Shown: piece after piece, positions 1 to 7,225 of the stretch
Numbering within the stretch: the stretch's first letter is position 1
How the letters are laid out: each line of letters begins with the position of its first letter
NCBI GenBank assembly: GCA_027487385.1
Contig: JAIYDS010000083.1
Coordinates: 1 to 36,756 of the forward strand
DNA: 36,756 nt
Direction of reading: 5' to 3'
Source: Acetobacteraceae bacterium
GTDB taxonomy: Bacteria > Pseudomonadota > Alphaproteobacteria > Acetobacterales > Acetobacteraceae
The notes under the pieces: model-generated
Seen by the model: the letters and a program-made list of their open reading frames with translations, nothing else
What the model was told of the DNA's origin: nothing
Database searches by the model: none
Made by a program: the position numbers and the translations under genes

Positions 1-282
1 GCCTATGCGGTGTCGAAGGCGGGGCTGATCCATCTGACCAAGTGCATGGCGGTCGCACTGGCACCGGAGACGCTGGTGAATTGCGTGGCGCCCGGCCTGC
101 TGGAAGGCACCCGCGCCACAGCCAATCTGCGCGCCGAGCAGATCACCAACGCCTCCAACTTCGCGCTGCTGAAGAAGCCGGCGGACAAGGATGATTGCGC
201 GGAGATGGTGGTGACCATGTGCCGCACGGAGACGATGACGGGGCAGACCGTGGTGATCGATTCAGGGAGGGTGTTTCACTAA
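1..282 (+). CDS. SDR family oxidoreductase, C-terminal part (5' end outside window)
   Basis: This is the last 93 codons of a short-chain dehydrogenase/reductase. The reading frame is open from the first base and begins with A-Y-A-V-S-K, which is the YxxxK catalytic motif of the family. It is followed by the usual helix and then VNCVAPGLLEGT, the loop after the strand that closes over the NAD(P) cofactor. The C-terminus has TGQTVVIDSG, the typical SDR ending (normally TGQ..-x-DGG), here with Ser in place of the first Gly. The Rossmann glycine motif and the catalytic Ser lie upstream of the window, so substrate and cofactor preference cannot be judged. The gene converges on the flavin monooxygenase, with a repeat pair between them. 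Family assignment is secure; function is not. Confidence 0.9.
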   Translation, partial: AYAVSKAGLIHLTKCMAVALAPETLVNCVAPGLLEGTRATANLRAEQITNASNFALLKKPADKDDCAEMVVTMCRTETMTGQTVVIDSGRVFH

Positions 283-287
283 AAGGA

Positions 288-323
288 GCCTCCGGCGGCT
301 GGGGCCGAAAGGCCCCAGACCCC
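288..323 (-). repeat. Intergenic structured repeat, copy A
   Basis: A 36-base element starts 6 bases after the SDR stop codon. Its core is a hairpin: stem 299-306 (CTGGGGCC) pairs with 311-318 (GGCCCCAG) around the tetraloop GAAA at 307-310. A run of four A at 281-284 gives a T-run when read on the minus strand, so this copy looks like a terminator for transcripts coming leftward from the monooxygenase. The same element recurs at 361-396 (perfect inverted copy), 8433-8468 and 22514-22549. Confidence 0.85.
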
Positions 324-360
324 AATCCTTGGCGCCGACCTTGGAATGCTGCGCGGTCAT

Positions 361-396
361 GGGGTCTGGGGCCTTTCGGCCCCAGCCGCCGGAGGC
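361..396 (+). repeat. Intergenic structured repeat, copy B (perfect inverse of copy A)
   Basis: This copy is the exact reverse complement of copy A over all 36 bases, with a 37-base spacer between them. It is followed by a T-run (398-402), so it would serve as terminator for rightward transcripts from the SDR gene. Copies A and B together can fold either as two small hairpins or as one long 36-bp stem. Confidence 0.85.
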
Positions 397-402
397 ATTT
401 TT

Positions 403-1908
403 CTACCGATACCGAAACGCCGCATCCTCCAGATCAATCGCCGGCAGCGCGTCCTTCTCGTTCCAGTAATCCTGCGTGTGCGCCCATTCGGGCTTGTCGC
501 CGCGCTTGGGCAGCAGATGCAGGCCGCGCGTCAGGTAGCCGGGATTGAAGTTCTCGCCGTCAATCCAGGGCAGCAGCTTCATCTCGGCATCCTCGGGCCG
601 CAGGGCCACCTCCACCTGCTCCACCCCCTTGGCCTCCATGTGGTTGAGCAGGCGGCAGACGAAATCCGCGACGAGATCGGCGCGCAGCGTCCAGGCCGCG
701 CGGAAATAGCCGAAGACCCAGGCCAGGTTGGGCAGGCCGGTGAACATCATGCCGCGATAGGTGATGGTCTCGGCGAAATCGAGCGGCTTGCCATCCACGC
801 TGAACTGGATGTCGCCCAGCGCGTTCAGGTGGAAGCCGGTGGCGGTGACGATGAGATCGGCCTCCAGGGTCTTGCCGGATTTCAGCAGGATGCCCTCGGG
901 CAGGAAGCGCTCGATCTCATCGGTGACGACGCTGGCACGGCCGGCGGCGACCTCCTTGAAGAGATCCGCATCGGGGATGAAGGCGATGCGCTGGCGCCAG
1001 GGGCGGTAGCTCGGCGTGAAATGCTTCTCCACCACCTCACCTTCGCCCAGATGGGCGCGCACCTGGCTGAGCAGCTCCTCGCGCGTCTTCTCAGGCTCGG
1101 TGAAGGTGCGGCGGGTGAAGACATCCTGCTCATAGAGGATTTTCCGCCGCACGATCTCGTGGATCCAGCTCTCATCCACATGAAGGCGGCGGAGTTCGTC
1201 CGCGAGTTCGATGGCGTTGCGCCCGGTGCGGAAAAAGGTGGGCGAGCGCTGCAGCATCGTCACATGCGCGGCCTTGCCGGTCATGTTGGGCACGACGGTC
1301 GCGGCGGTGGCGCCGCTGCCGATGACCACCACGCGCTGGCCGGAATAGTCGAGATCCTCGGGCCAGGTCTGCGGGTGGACGATGCGGCCCCGGAAGCTCT
1401 CCATCCCCGGCCACTCGGGCGTATAGCCCTCACTGTGGCGGTAATAGCCCTGGCACATGTAGAGGAACTGGCAGGTGAAGCGCGCCACCTCGCCCGTGTC
1501 GCTGCGGCGGGCCTCGATATGCCAGCGCCGGGCCTCGCTGTCCCAGGCGGCGCTCTCGATGCGGTGGTGGTAGCGGATATGGTCGTCGAGGCCGTTCTCG
1601 GTGATCACCTCGCCCAGGTATTTGCGGATTTCCTCGGCCGTCGCGATGGGCGCGCCGGTCCAGGGCTTGAAGCGATAGCCGAAGGTATAGAGGTCGGAAT
1701 CCGAGCGGATTCCTGGGTATTTGTGCGTCCACCAGGTGCCGCCGAAACTGTCCTGGCTCTCCAGGATGACGAAGCTGCGCCCGGGGCATTGCTGCCGCAG
1801 GTGATAGCCCGCGCCGATGCCGGAAATGCCGGCGCCGACGATCAGCACGTCGAAATGCGTGGCGTCCTGCGCCGTGCGCGGGCTCTGCTGCGGGATGGAA
1901 TCGGGCAT
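403..1908 (-). CDS. Flavin-containing monooxygenase, Baeyer-Villiger type
   Basis: A 501-residue FAD- and NADPH-dependent monooxygenase that probably inserts oxygen into a ketone or oxidises a heteroatom. Seen in the sequence: the FAD-binding Rossmann motif GAGISGIG near the N-terminus, GGTWW just after it, the Baeyer-Villiger fingerprint FRGRIVHPQTWP (FxGxxxHxxxWP), and a second Rossmann motif GSGATA for NADPH. I chose the ATG at 1906-1908 because GAGAGG precedes it at a good distance. An in-frame ATG at 1953 would add 15 residues but has no visible Shine-Dalgarno. It is the last gene of a probable minus-strand operon after the amidohydrolase and the DUF808 gene. Family is secure. Substrate cannot be told; such enzymes act on cyclic and aromatic ketones, steroids or amines. 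Confidence 0.9.
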   Translation of the reverse strand: MPDSIPQQSPRTAQDATHFDVLIVGAGISGIGAGYHLRQQCPGRSFVILESQDSFGGTWWTHKYPGIRSDSDLYTFGYRFKPWTGAPIATAEEIRKYLGEVITENGLDDHIRYHHRIESAAWDSEARRWHIEARRSDTGEVARFTCQFLYMCQGYYRHSEGYTPEWPGMESFRGRIVHPQTWPEDLDYSGQRVVVIGSGATAATVVPNMTGKAAHVTMLQRSPTFFRTGRNAIELADELRRLHVDESWIHEIVRRKILYEQDVFTRRTFTEPEKTREELLSQVRAHLGEGEVVEKHFTPSYRPWRQRIAFIPDADLFKEVAAGRASVVTDEIERFLPEGILLKSGKTLEADLIVTATGFHLNALGDIQFSVDGKPLDFAETITYRGMMFTGLPNLAWVFGYFRAAWTLRADLVADFVCRLLNHMEAKGVEQVEVALRPEDAEMKLLPWIDGENFNPGYLTRGLHLLPKRGDKPEWAHTQDYWNEKDALPAIDLEDAAFRYR

Positions 1909-2001
1909 GGCGTCTGCCTCTCGCTGGCCGGCATTGCGGCCTGGTTTCCTCATCTGCGCGGAAGGCTAACAGCAAGGGGGCCGGGCCGCGAGGGCGGCTT
2001 T

Positions 2002-3018
2002 TCAGGCCGGCGACACAGGGCGGACGAGCCGCAGAAGCGGCCGGATGACGCCGGACACCACCGGGATGAGGGCAGCGCCCACCAGCACGCCAAACAGCCC
2101 GGCCAGCAGGGCATGCACCACCCATTCCACGCTGCTCGCCATGGCGGGGACGGCCAGCGCCGCCGCGTGGGACAGGTCCTGCGCGAAAGCCGGCAGGGCC
2201 ACGGGGCCCAGCGTCTCCATCCCATGCAGCAGGATGCCGCCGCCCACCCAGAGCATCGCGGCGGTGCCGACAGCGCCCAGCAGGATCAGGAAGGGCGGCA
2301 TGCCCTTGACCAGGCCACGCCCCAGCGCCCGGGTGAAGGGGCGGAGCATGCGGTCCATCCGGTTCGGCGCGGCAGGATTTCCACTGGCGGGGGCCGGGTG
2401 ACGCGCGAGGGCGACGCCCCAATCATCCGCCTTCACGATCACCGCCACCGCGCCATAGACCAGCAGCGTGATGCCGATGCCGACCAGCGCCAACACGACA
2501 GCCCGCATCCAGAAGCTGCTCTCCGGCAGGTTGCCGAGGGTGATGGCCATGATCTCGGCCGAGAGGATGAAATCGGTCTGGATGGCGCCGCGCACCTTGG
2601 CCTCCTCCAGCGCCTGCGGGTCCTGCGGTCCGGTTGCCACCGCCAGCGGCGCCACGGCATGCGGCACGAGCTTTTCCCAAAGCTTCTCGGCGCCCTCATG
2701 ACAGAGGTAGGCGCCGCCCAGCATGAGCAGCGGCGTGATGGCGCCCGGCAGGAAGAGCCCCAGCGCCAGGGCGGCCGGCAGCAGGAAGACCAGCTTGTTC
2801 TTCAGCGAACCGATCGCGATGCGGCGGACGATGGGCCATTCCCGCGCGGCGGCGAAGCCCACCACATAGCGCGGCGTGACGGCGGCATCGTCAATCACCA
2901 CACCGGCCGCCTTGGCCCCCGCCTTGGTGGCCTGGGCCGCAACGTCATCCAGGCTCGCCGCCGCCACCTTGGCCAGGGCGGCGATGTCGTCGAGGAGGGC
3001 GATCAATCCGATGCTCAT
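2002..3018 (-). CDS. DUF808 (YedI-like) integral membrane protein
   Basis: A 338-residue multi-pass membrane protein that I recognise as the DUF808/YedI family, for which no function is established. The N-terminus MSIGLIALLDDIAALAK, the segment GVVIDDAAVTPRYVVGF and the later GGAYLCHEGAEKLWEK are the hallmark regions. Hydrophobic stretches follow at about residues 78-105, 165-200 and 235-330. It lies 43 bases downstream of the amidohydrolase and about 90 bases upstream of the monooxygenase start, all on the minus strand, so co-transcription is likely. Nothing in the sequence ties it to the catabolic genes, and it may simply be a passenger. Confidence 0.85.
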   Translation of the reverse strand: MSIGLIALLDDIAALAKVAAASLDDVAAQATKAGAKAAGVVIDDAAVTPRYVVGFAAAREWPIVRRIAIGSLKNKLVFLLPAALALGLFLPGAITPLLMLGGAYLCHEGAEKLWEKLVPHAVAPLAVATGPQDPQALEEAKVRGAIQTDFILSAEIMAITLGNLPESSFWMRAVVLALVGIGITLLVYGAVAVIVKADDWGVALARHPAPASGNPAAPNRMDRMLRPFTRALGRGLVKGMPPFLILLGAVGTAAMLWVGGGILLHGMETLGPVALPAFAQDLSHAAALAVPAMASSVEWVVHALLAGLFGVLVGAALIPVVSGVIRPLLRLVRPVSPA

Positions 3019-3061
3019 GCGGCTGAGAACGCCGCAGCGGCGGAAAGCTGCGCGCGCCGCC

Positions 3062-4459
3062 TCAGATATCCAGCCAGCGCAGCCCCCCGGGGGGCGGCGG
3101 GATATCAGGGTTCTTCGCCATCATCCCCTCCCAGACGCGGCGGGTGACGCGCTGCGCCTCGGCCATCAGCGCTTCCTCGTCCAGCGCCAGCATCTTGCGG
3201 TCCCGCAGCAGGAATCCGCCATCCACCATCACGGAATGCACGGCGCCGGGGTGGCCGTAATGCACCACGCTGGAGACCAGGTTGATGACGGGGCGCAGAC
3301 TGGGCGTGTTGAGGTCGAGGATGGTGAGATCGGCCTTCTTGCCCACCTCGATCGAGCCGATGAGATGCGTGGCCCCCACCGAGCGCGCGCCATTGCGGGT
3401 CACGCCATCCAGCACGGCCTGGGGCGAGGGGTTCACGCCCCCCTCGGTGGCACGCCCGCGCCCGCCGCGATGGGTGATGAGGCCGAGCTTCATGGCGTGG
3501 AACATGTCCTCCGTCATGTTGTCGGTGCCGAAGGCGATGTTCACACCGGCGTCGCGGATCAGGCCCAGCAGCGCGGTGTGCGGCCCGCGGCGCGAGGAAT
3601 TGGCCGGGCAATGCGCCATCTGCACGCCGCGTGAGGCCAGCAGCTCCACATCGGCCGCGGTGCAATAGGTCCAATGCGCGCCGACCAGATCGGGGCCGAG
3701 GAAGCCCTCGCGGTCCAGATAGCCGGCGGGGGTCAGGCCATCGCGCATCTTCGCAACCGCATGCACCTCCTCCATGCTCTGGGCGAGATGGACGGTGCGG
3801 GTCAGGCCGTATTTCGCCGCGAGCTCGGAAAGCTTGTGCAGCATGGCGGGCGAGCAATTGTCCGGCGCATGGGCGGCGATCTGGAAGTTGACCCGGCCTT
3901 CGCCACGCCCCTGCCAGGCCTCGATGCAGGCGACCGTGCGGTCGAGGAAGACGCGGCCGAATTCGGTGTCCTCGCTGTAGTCGCCCATGCGGATGCGCAG
4001 GGTGTTGATGTCGGCGCAATTCTCGGAGAGCCAGAGGCGCAGGCCGGTGGCGGCCATCGCGTCAATGTAGTTGGGCACATGGCGGAAGGGGTCCACCAGC
4101 GTGGTGCAGCCCGAGCGGATCGCCTCCAGGCAGCCCATGCTGACCATGACGGCGCGCTCTTCCGGCGTCATCTCATAACTGACGGGGGACATGTAGCCAT
4201 AGACGGCATTGCCCGCCCAATCCTCCACCGTGCCGCGCAGAACGGTGAGTGCCGTGTGGGTGTGGGCGTTGATGAAGCCGGGGAAGACCGCCAGGCCGCG
4301 CCCGGAAAAGCGCGGCAGATCGGGGAAGTCGCGCTCCAGCGCGGCACTCTCGCCCACCGCCGCGATCCGGTCGCCCCGGATGGCGATGGCGGCGCGGTCG
4401 AGCAGGCTGCGCTGGTCATCCTGTGTCACGACGACGGTGTCGGTGATGAGCAGATCCAT
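3062..4459 (-). CDS. Amidohydrolase (cytosine deaminase/chlorohydrolase-like)
   Basis: A 465-residue metal-dependent hydrolase of the amidohydrolase superfamily, in the branch containing cytosine, S-adenosylhomocysteine and triazine deaminases or hydrolases. Visible metal ligands are H66 and H68 (INAHTHTA), H224 (VHLAQS), H262 (GAHWTYC) and D313 (GTDN). The position usually occupied by the catalytic Glu of HxxE is Gln227 here, so the mechanism or substrate may differ from the classic deaminases. The start at 4457-4459 begins MDLLITDTVV, the expected first strand. The open frame extends further upstream, but that stretch has no family resemblance and runs into the divergent gene. The gene is divergent from the family-5 binding protein at 4530, with a 70-base shared promoter region in which I see no clear boxes. 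It heads the operon with DUF808 and the monooxygenase. Confidence 0.88.
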   Translation of the reverse strand: MDLLITDTVVVTQDDQRSLLDRAAIAIRGDRIAAVGESAALERDFPDLPRFSGRGLAVFPGFINAHTHTALTVLRGTVEDWAGNAVYGYMSPVSYEMTPEERAVMVSMGCLEAIRSGCTTLVDPFRHVPNYIDAMAATGLRLWLSENCADINTLRIRMGDYSEDTEFGRVFLDRTVACIEAWQGRGEGRVNFQIAAHAPDNCSPAMLHKLSELAAKYGLTRTVHLAQSMEEVHAVAKMRDGLTPAGYLDREGFLGPDLVGAHWTYCTAADVELLASRGVQMAHCPANSSRRGPHTALLGLIRDAGVNIAFGTDNMTEDMFHAMKLGLITHRGGRGRATEGGVNPSPQAVLDGVTRNGARSVGATHLIGSIEVGKKADLTILDLNTPSLRPVINLVSSVVHYGHPGAVHSVMVDGGFLLRDRKMLALDEEALMAEAQRVTRRVWEGMMAKNPDIPPPPGGLRWLDI

Positions 4460-4529
4460 CGCTTTTCCCCATGGACTTTGGCGGCCCCACTCTTCCACAG
4501 TTGGGCCTTGATGCAAGCAGGAGAGTGAC

Positions 4530-6086
4530 ATGCGGCGTCTCGTTCTGGCCTCTGCGGTGCTGCTCGCCGGTGCGGCGCAAGCGCAGGATGTGAACATCGC
4601 CGTCGGCGGGGCCTTCACCTCGCTCGATCCACATTTCCACAACCTCACGCCCAACAGCGCGCTGACGCAGCATCTGTTCGACCGGCTGCTGGAGCCCGAT
4701 GCCGATCTGCGCCCGCAGCCGGGCCTGGCCGAGAGCTACCGCGCCATCTCGCCCACCACCTGGGAGTTCCGGCTGCGGCCGGGCATCCGCTTCCATGACG
4801 GCACGCCCTTCACCTCGGACGACGTGGCCTTCACCTTCGCCCGCGTGCCCAATGTGGCGGGCAGCCCCGGCTCCTACGCCTTCTTCACCCGCCCGGTGCG
4901 GGAGGTGGTGGTGGTGGATGCGCAGACCTTCCGCCTGGAGACCAATGGCCCCGCGCCGCTGATCCCCGCGATGATGCAGGGCCTGCCCATGATCGGCCGC
5001 CGCCAGGGCGAGGGCATGGAGACCCGCGACTACAACAGCGGCCGCGCCGCCATCGGCACCGGGCCCTATCGCCTCGTCTCCTACGCGCCGGGGGATCGCG
5101 CCGTCTTTGCGCGCAACACGGATTGGTATGGCGGCGCCGTCACCTGGAACCGCGTCACCTATCGCTTCATCGGCAATGACAGCGCGCGGCTGGCGGCGCT
5201 CAAGGCCGGCGATGTGGATCTGATCGACCAGGTGCCGACGCGCGACGTGGCGGAGCTGGCGCGGGATGCGCGCTTCGCCATCTTCAGCAAGCCGGCGGTG
5301 CGCAACATCTACCTCTACCTGGATGGCTGGCGCGAACAGACGCCGCATGTGACCGACCATCAGGGCCGCCCGCTGCCGGCCAATCCGCTGCGGGATGTGC
5401 GGGTGCGGCGCGCGCTCTCGCTCGCCATCAACCGGGCGGGCATCGTGGCGCAGGTCATGGATGGGCAGGCGGCACCCTCGGGCCAATTGCTGCCGGCCGG
5501 CAGCATCGGCCATGACCCGGCCCTCACCCCCGATCCGCATGACCCGGAGCAGGCCCGCCGCCTGCTGGCCGAGGCGGGCTATCCGCAGGGCTTCACCGTC
5601 GCGCTGCACGGCCCCAATGACCGCTATGTGAATGACGCGCAGATCCTGCAGGCCATCGCGCAGATGTGGGCGCGCATCGGCGTGCGCGTGCGGGTGGAGG
5701 CGCTGCCGTCGAGCGCCTATTTCAGCCGTTCGGCGCGGGATGAATTCAGCATCGGCCTGCTGGGCTGGGGCACCGGCACGGGCGAGCCGGACAGCCCGCT
5801 GGCCAATCTCCTGGCCACGGTGAACCCGGCGCGCGGGCGGGGCTCCAGCAATCGCTCGCGCTATTCCAACCCGGCCTTCGACGCGGTGCTGGACCGCGCC
5901 CTGGCCACGCTGGAACTCCCCGCGCGCGAGGCGCTGTATCGCGAGGCGACCACCATCGCGATTCGTGACCAGGCGATCATCCCGCTGCACCACCAGGTGA
6001 ATCTCTGGGCCGCGCGGCGGGGCTTCACCTATGAGGCGCGCAATGACGAGCGCACCATGGCGATGAGCCTGCGCCCCAACCCCTGA
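4530..6086 (+). CDS. ABC transporter substrate-binding protein, family 5 (peptide/nickel type)
   Basis: A 518-residue periplasmic binding protein of the SBP_bac_5 family, which delivers oligopeptides, opines or similar small molecules to Dpp/Opp-type permeases. It has a signal peptide (MRRLVLASAVLLAGAAQAQ, cleavage likely after AQA). Family landmarks are LDPHFHNLTPNSALTQHLFDRL, TWEFRLRPGIRFHDGTPFTSDDV and GTGPYRLVSYAPGD. AGGAG precedes the ATG. No permease genes adjoin it; the next genes are two Rid proteins and a HutI-like enzyme on the same strand, starting 9 bases later. The nearest permeases are the convergent dppBC genes at 10455-12232, which have their own binding protein. I infer that this protein feeds the same transporter with a substrate processed by the genes behind it. 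Confidence 0.92.
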   Translation: MRRLVLASAVLLAGAAQAQDVNIAVGGAFTSLDPHFHNLTPNSALTQHLFDRLLEPDADLRPQPGLAESYRAISPTTWEFRLRPGIRFHDGTPFTSDDVAFTFARVPNVAGSPGSYAFFTRPVREVVVVDAQTFRLETNGPAPLIPAMMQGLPMIGRRQGEGMETRDYNSGRAAIGTGPYRLVSYAPGDRAVFARNTDWYGGAVTWNRVTYRFIGNDSARLAALKAGDVDLIDQVPTRDVAELARDARFAIFSKPAVRNIYLYLDGWREQTPHVTDHQGRPLPANPLRDVRVRRALSLAINRAGIVAQVMDGQAAPSGQLLPAGSIGHDPALTPDPHDPEQARRLLAEAGYPQGFTVALHGPNDRYVNDAQILQAIAQMWARIGVRVRVEALPSSAYFSRSARDEFSIGLLGWGTGTGEPDSPLANLLATVNPARGRGSSNRSRYSNPAFDAVLDRALATLELPAREALYREATTIAIRDQAIIPLHHQVNLWAARRGFTYEARNDERTMAMSLRPNP

Positions 6087-6095
6087 GGAGACCCC

Positions 6096-6512
6096 ATGGC
6101 CCATCAGCGCTTCCGCCGCTTCAACACCGGCATGTACTACAAGGATCATGACGTGAAGAACGAGATGTGCATGGCGGTGCGCGCCGGCAATCTCATCTTC
6201 CTGCGCGGACAGACCGGCTTCACCTTCGATGGCGGCTTCGTGGGCCATGGCGATGCGGCCGCCCAGGCCGACCAGGCGATGAAGAATGTGAAGGTGCTTC
6301 TGGAGGAAGCAGGCGCCAAGATGGAGCACATCTGCAAGATCACCACCTACATCACCGACCGCGCCTATCGGGAGAGTGTCTATCGGGTGATCGGGCGGCA
6401 CCTGGGCGACATCGCGCCGGTGGGCACGGGCTTGATCGTCAACGGGCTCGCACTGCCGGACATGCTGGTCGAGATTGATATTGATGCCGTGATTCCGGAT
6501 GGCGAAGGATGA
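6096..6512 (+). CDS. Rid family (YjgF/YER057c/UK114) protein without the catalytic Arg
   Basis: A 138-residue single-domain Rid protein. Seen: RAGNLIFLRGQTGF, the helix AAAQADQAMKNVKVLLEEAGA, KITTYITDRAYRESVY and the terminal strand MLVEIDIDAV. Archetypal RidA enzymes, which hydrolyse reactive imines and enamines, carry an Arg in a PAR-S/T motif near the C-terminus. Here the aligned segment is PVGT (residues 108-111), so that Arg is absent. Rid subfamilies lacking it are known and are not expected to be ordinary imine deaminases. The ATG has GAGGAG upstream. The gene overlaps the next Rid gene by ATGA, which suggests translational coupling. With the two domains of the next protein it makes three Rid domains, the number in one Rid trimer. 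Confidence 0.9.
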   Translation: MAHQRFRRFNTGMYYKDHDVKNEMCMAVRAGNLIFLRGQTGFTFDGGFVGHGDAAAQADQAMKNVKVLLEEAGAKMEHICKITTYITDRAYRESVYRVIGRHLGDIAPVGTGLIVNGLALPDMLVEIDIDAVIPDGEG

Positions 6513-7225
6513 TCCATCTCGGTGGCATTTCCGCCGCGCATGTGGCGCCGCGGCACAGCACGGAAGCCGCGGTGATCCAGGCGGAAGCGGTGTTCGACAT
6601 GCTGGAGGCGCGGATCGCCGAACAGGGTGGCAAGCTCACCGATCTCTGCAAGATCACCATGCAGATCACCGACCGCGCCTATCGCCAGGCGGTCTATGGC
6701 GTGATGGGGCGGCGGCTCATGGGCGTGCGCCCGGTGAGCACGGGCCTCATCGTGAAGGCGCTGCATGATCCGGCGGCGCTGTTCCAGCTCGACGCCTTCG
6801 CGGTGCCGGGCGGGCCGCACCAGCGCCTGCGCCCCTATCGCTCCACCAGCATGCCTTATGGGCTGGAAAAGCAGCCCTTCGAGGCGGAGTTCTGCATGGC
6901 CGTCGTCGCCGGCAAGCGCATCTTCCTGCGCGGGCAGACGGGGCTGACTCTGGAGGGCGGCTTTTCCACGCTGGGCGATGCTGGCGGCCAGGCGCGGATC
7001 GCCATCGCCAATGTGCAGAAGCTTCTGGCGGATGCGGGCGCGACGCTGGCGGATGCCGTGCATGCCACGGTCTATGTGACGGACCGCGCCTATATCGCGC
7101 CCGTGATGCGCGAGCTTCTGCCGCCGCTTTCCACGCATCCGATTCCGCACACGCTGTTTGTCGTGAAGGGGCTGGCTGCGCCGGAGATCCTCATGGAGAT
7201 CGATGTCCATGCCTGTCTGGGATGA
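6509..7225 (+). CDS. Two-domain Rid family protein, both domains lacking the catalytic Arg
   Basis: A 238-residue protein made of two Rid domains in tandem. The first (about 1-100) lacks the first strands of a normal domain: it starts directly at HLGGISAAHVAPRHSTEAAV and has KITMQITDRAYRQAVY and PVST (residues 75-78) where PAR-S/T is expected. The second (about 104-238) is complete: VAGKRIFLRGQTGLTLEGGF, ATVYVTDRAYIAPVM and PIPHT (211-215), again without Arg. The shared TDRAY motif in all three local domains points to duplication of one ancestral gene. It is coupled by ATGA to the upstream Rid gene and overlaps hutI by 23 bases. I infer a heteromeric Rid complex with the neighbouring protein; its ligand is unknown. 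Confidence 0.88.
   Translation: MIHLGGISAAHVAPRHSTEAAVIQAEAVFDMLEARIAEQGGKLTDLCKITMQITDRAYRQAVYGVMGRRLMGVRPVSTGLIVKALHDPAALFQLDAFAVPGGPHQRLRPYRSTSMPYGLEKQPFEAEFCMAVVAGKRIFLRGQTGLTLEGGFSTLGDAGGQARIAIANVQKLLADAGATLADAVHATVYVTDRAYIAPVMRELLPPLSTHPIPHTLFVVKGLAAPEILMEIDVHACLG

Noticed and set aside
346..3147. Very long plus-strand open frame (933 codons) opposite the monooxygenase and DUF808 genes
   Set aside because: It is antisense to two genes with clear family motifs and its product is a His/Gly/Ala/Arg-rich string typical of reverse-frame translation in GC-rich DNA.
4416..6401. Long minus-strand open frame opposite the first binding-protein gene
   Set aside because: The opposite strand encodes a full family-5 binding protein with a signal peptide; the antisense product has no domain pattern.
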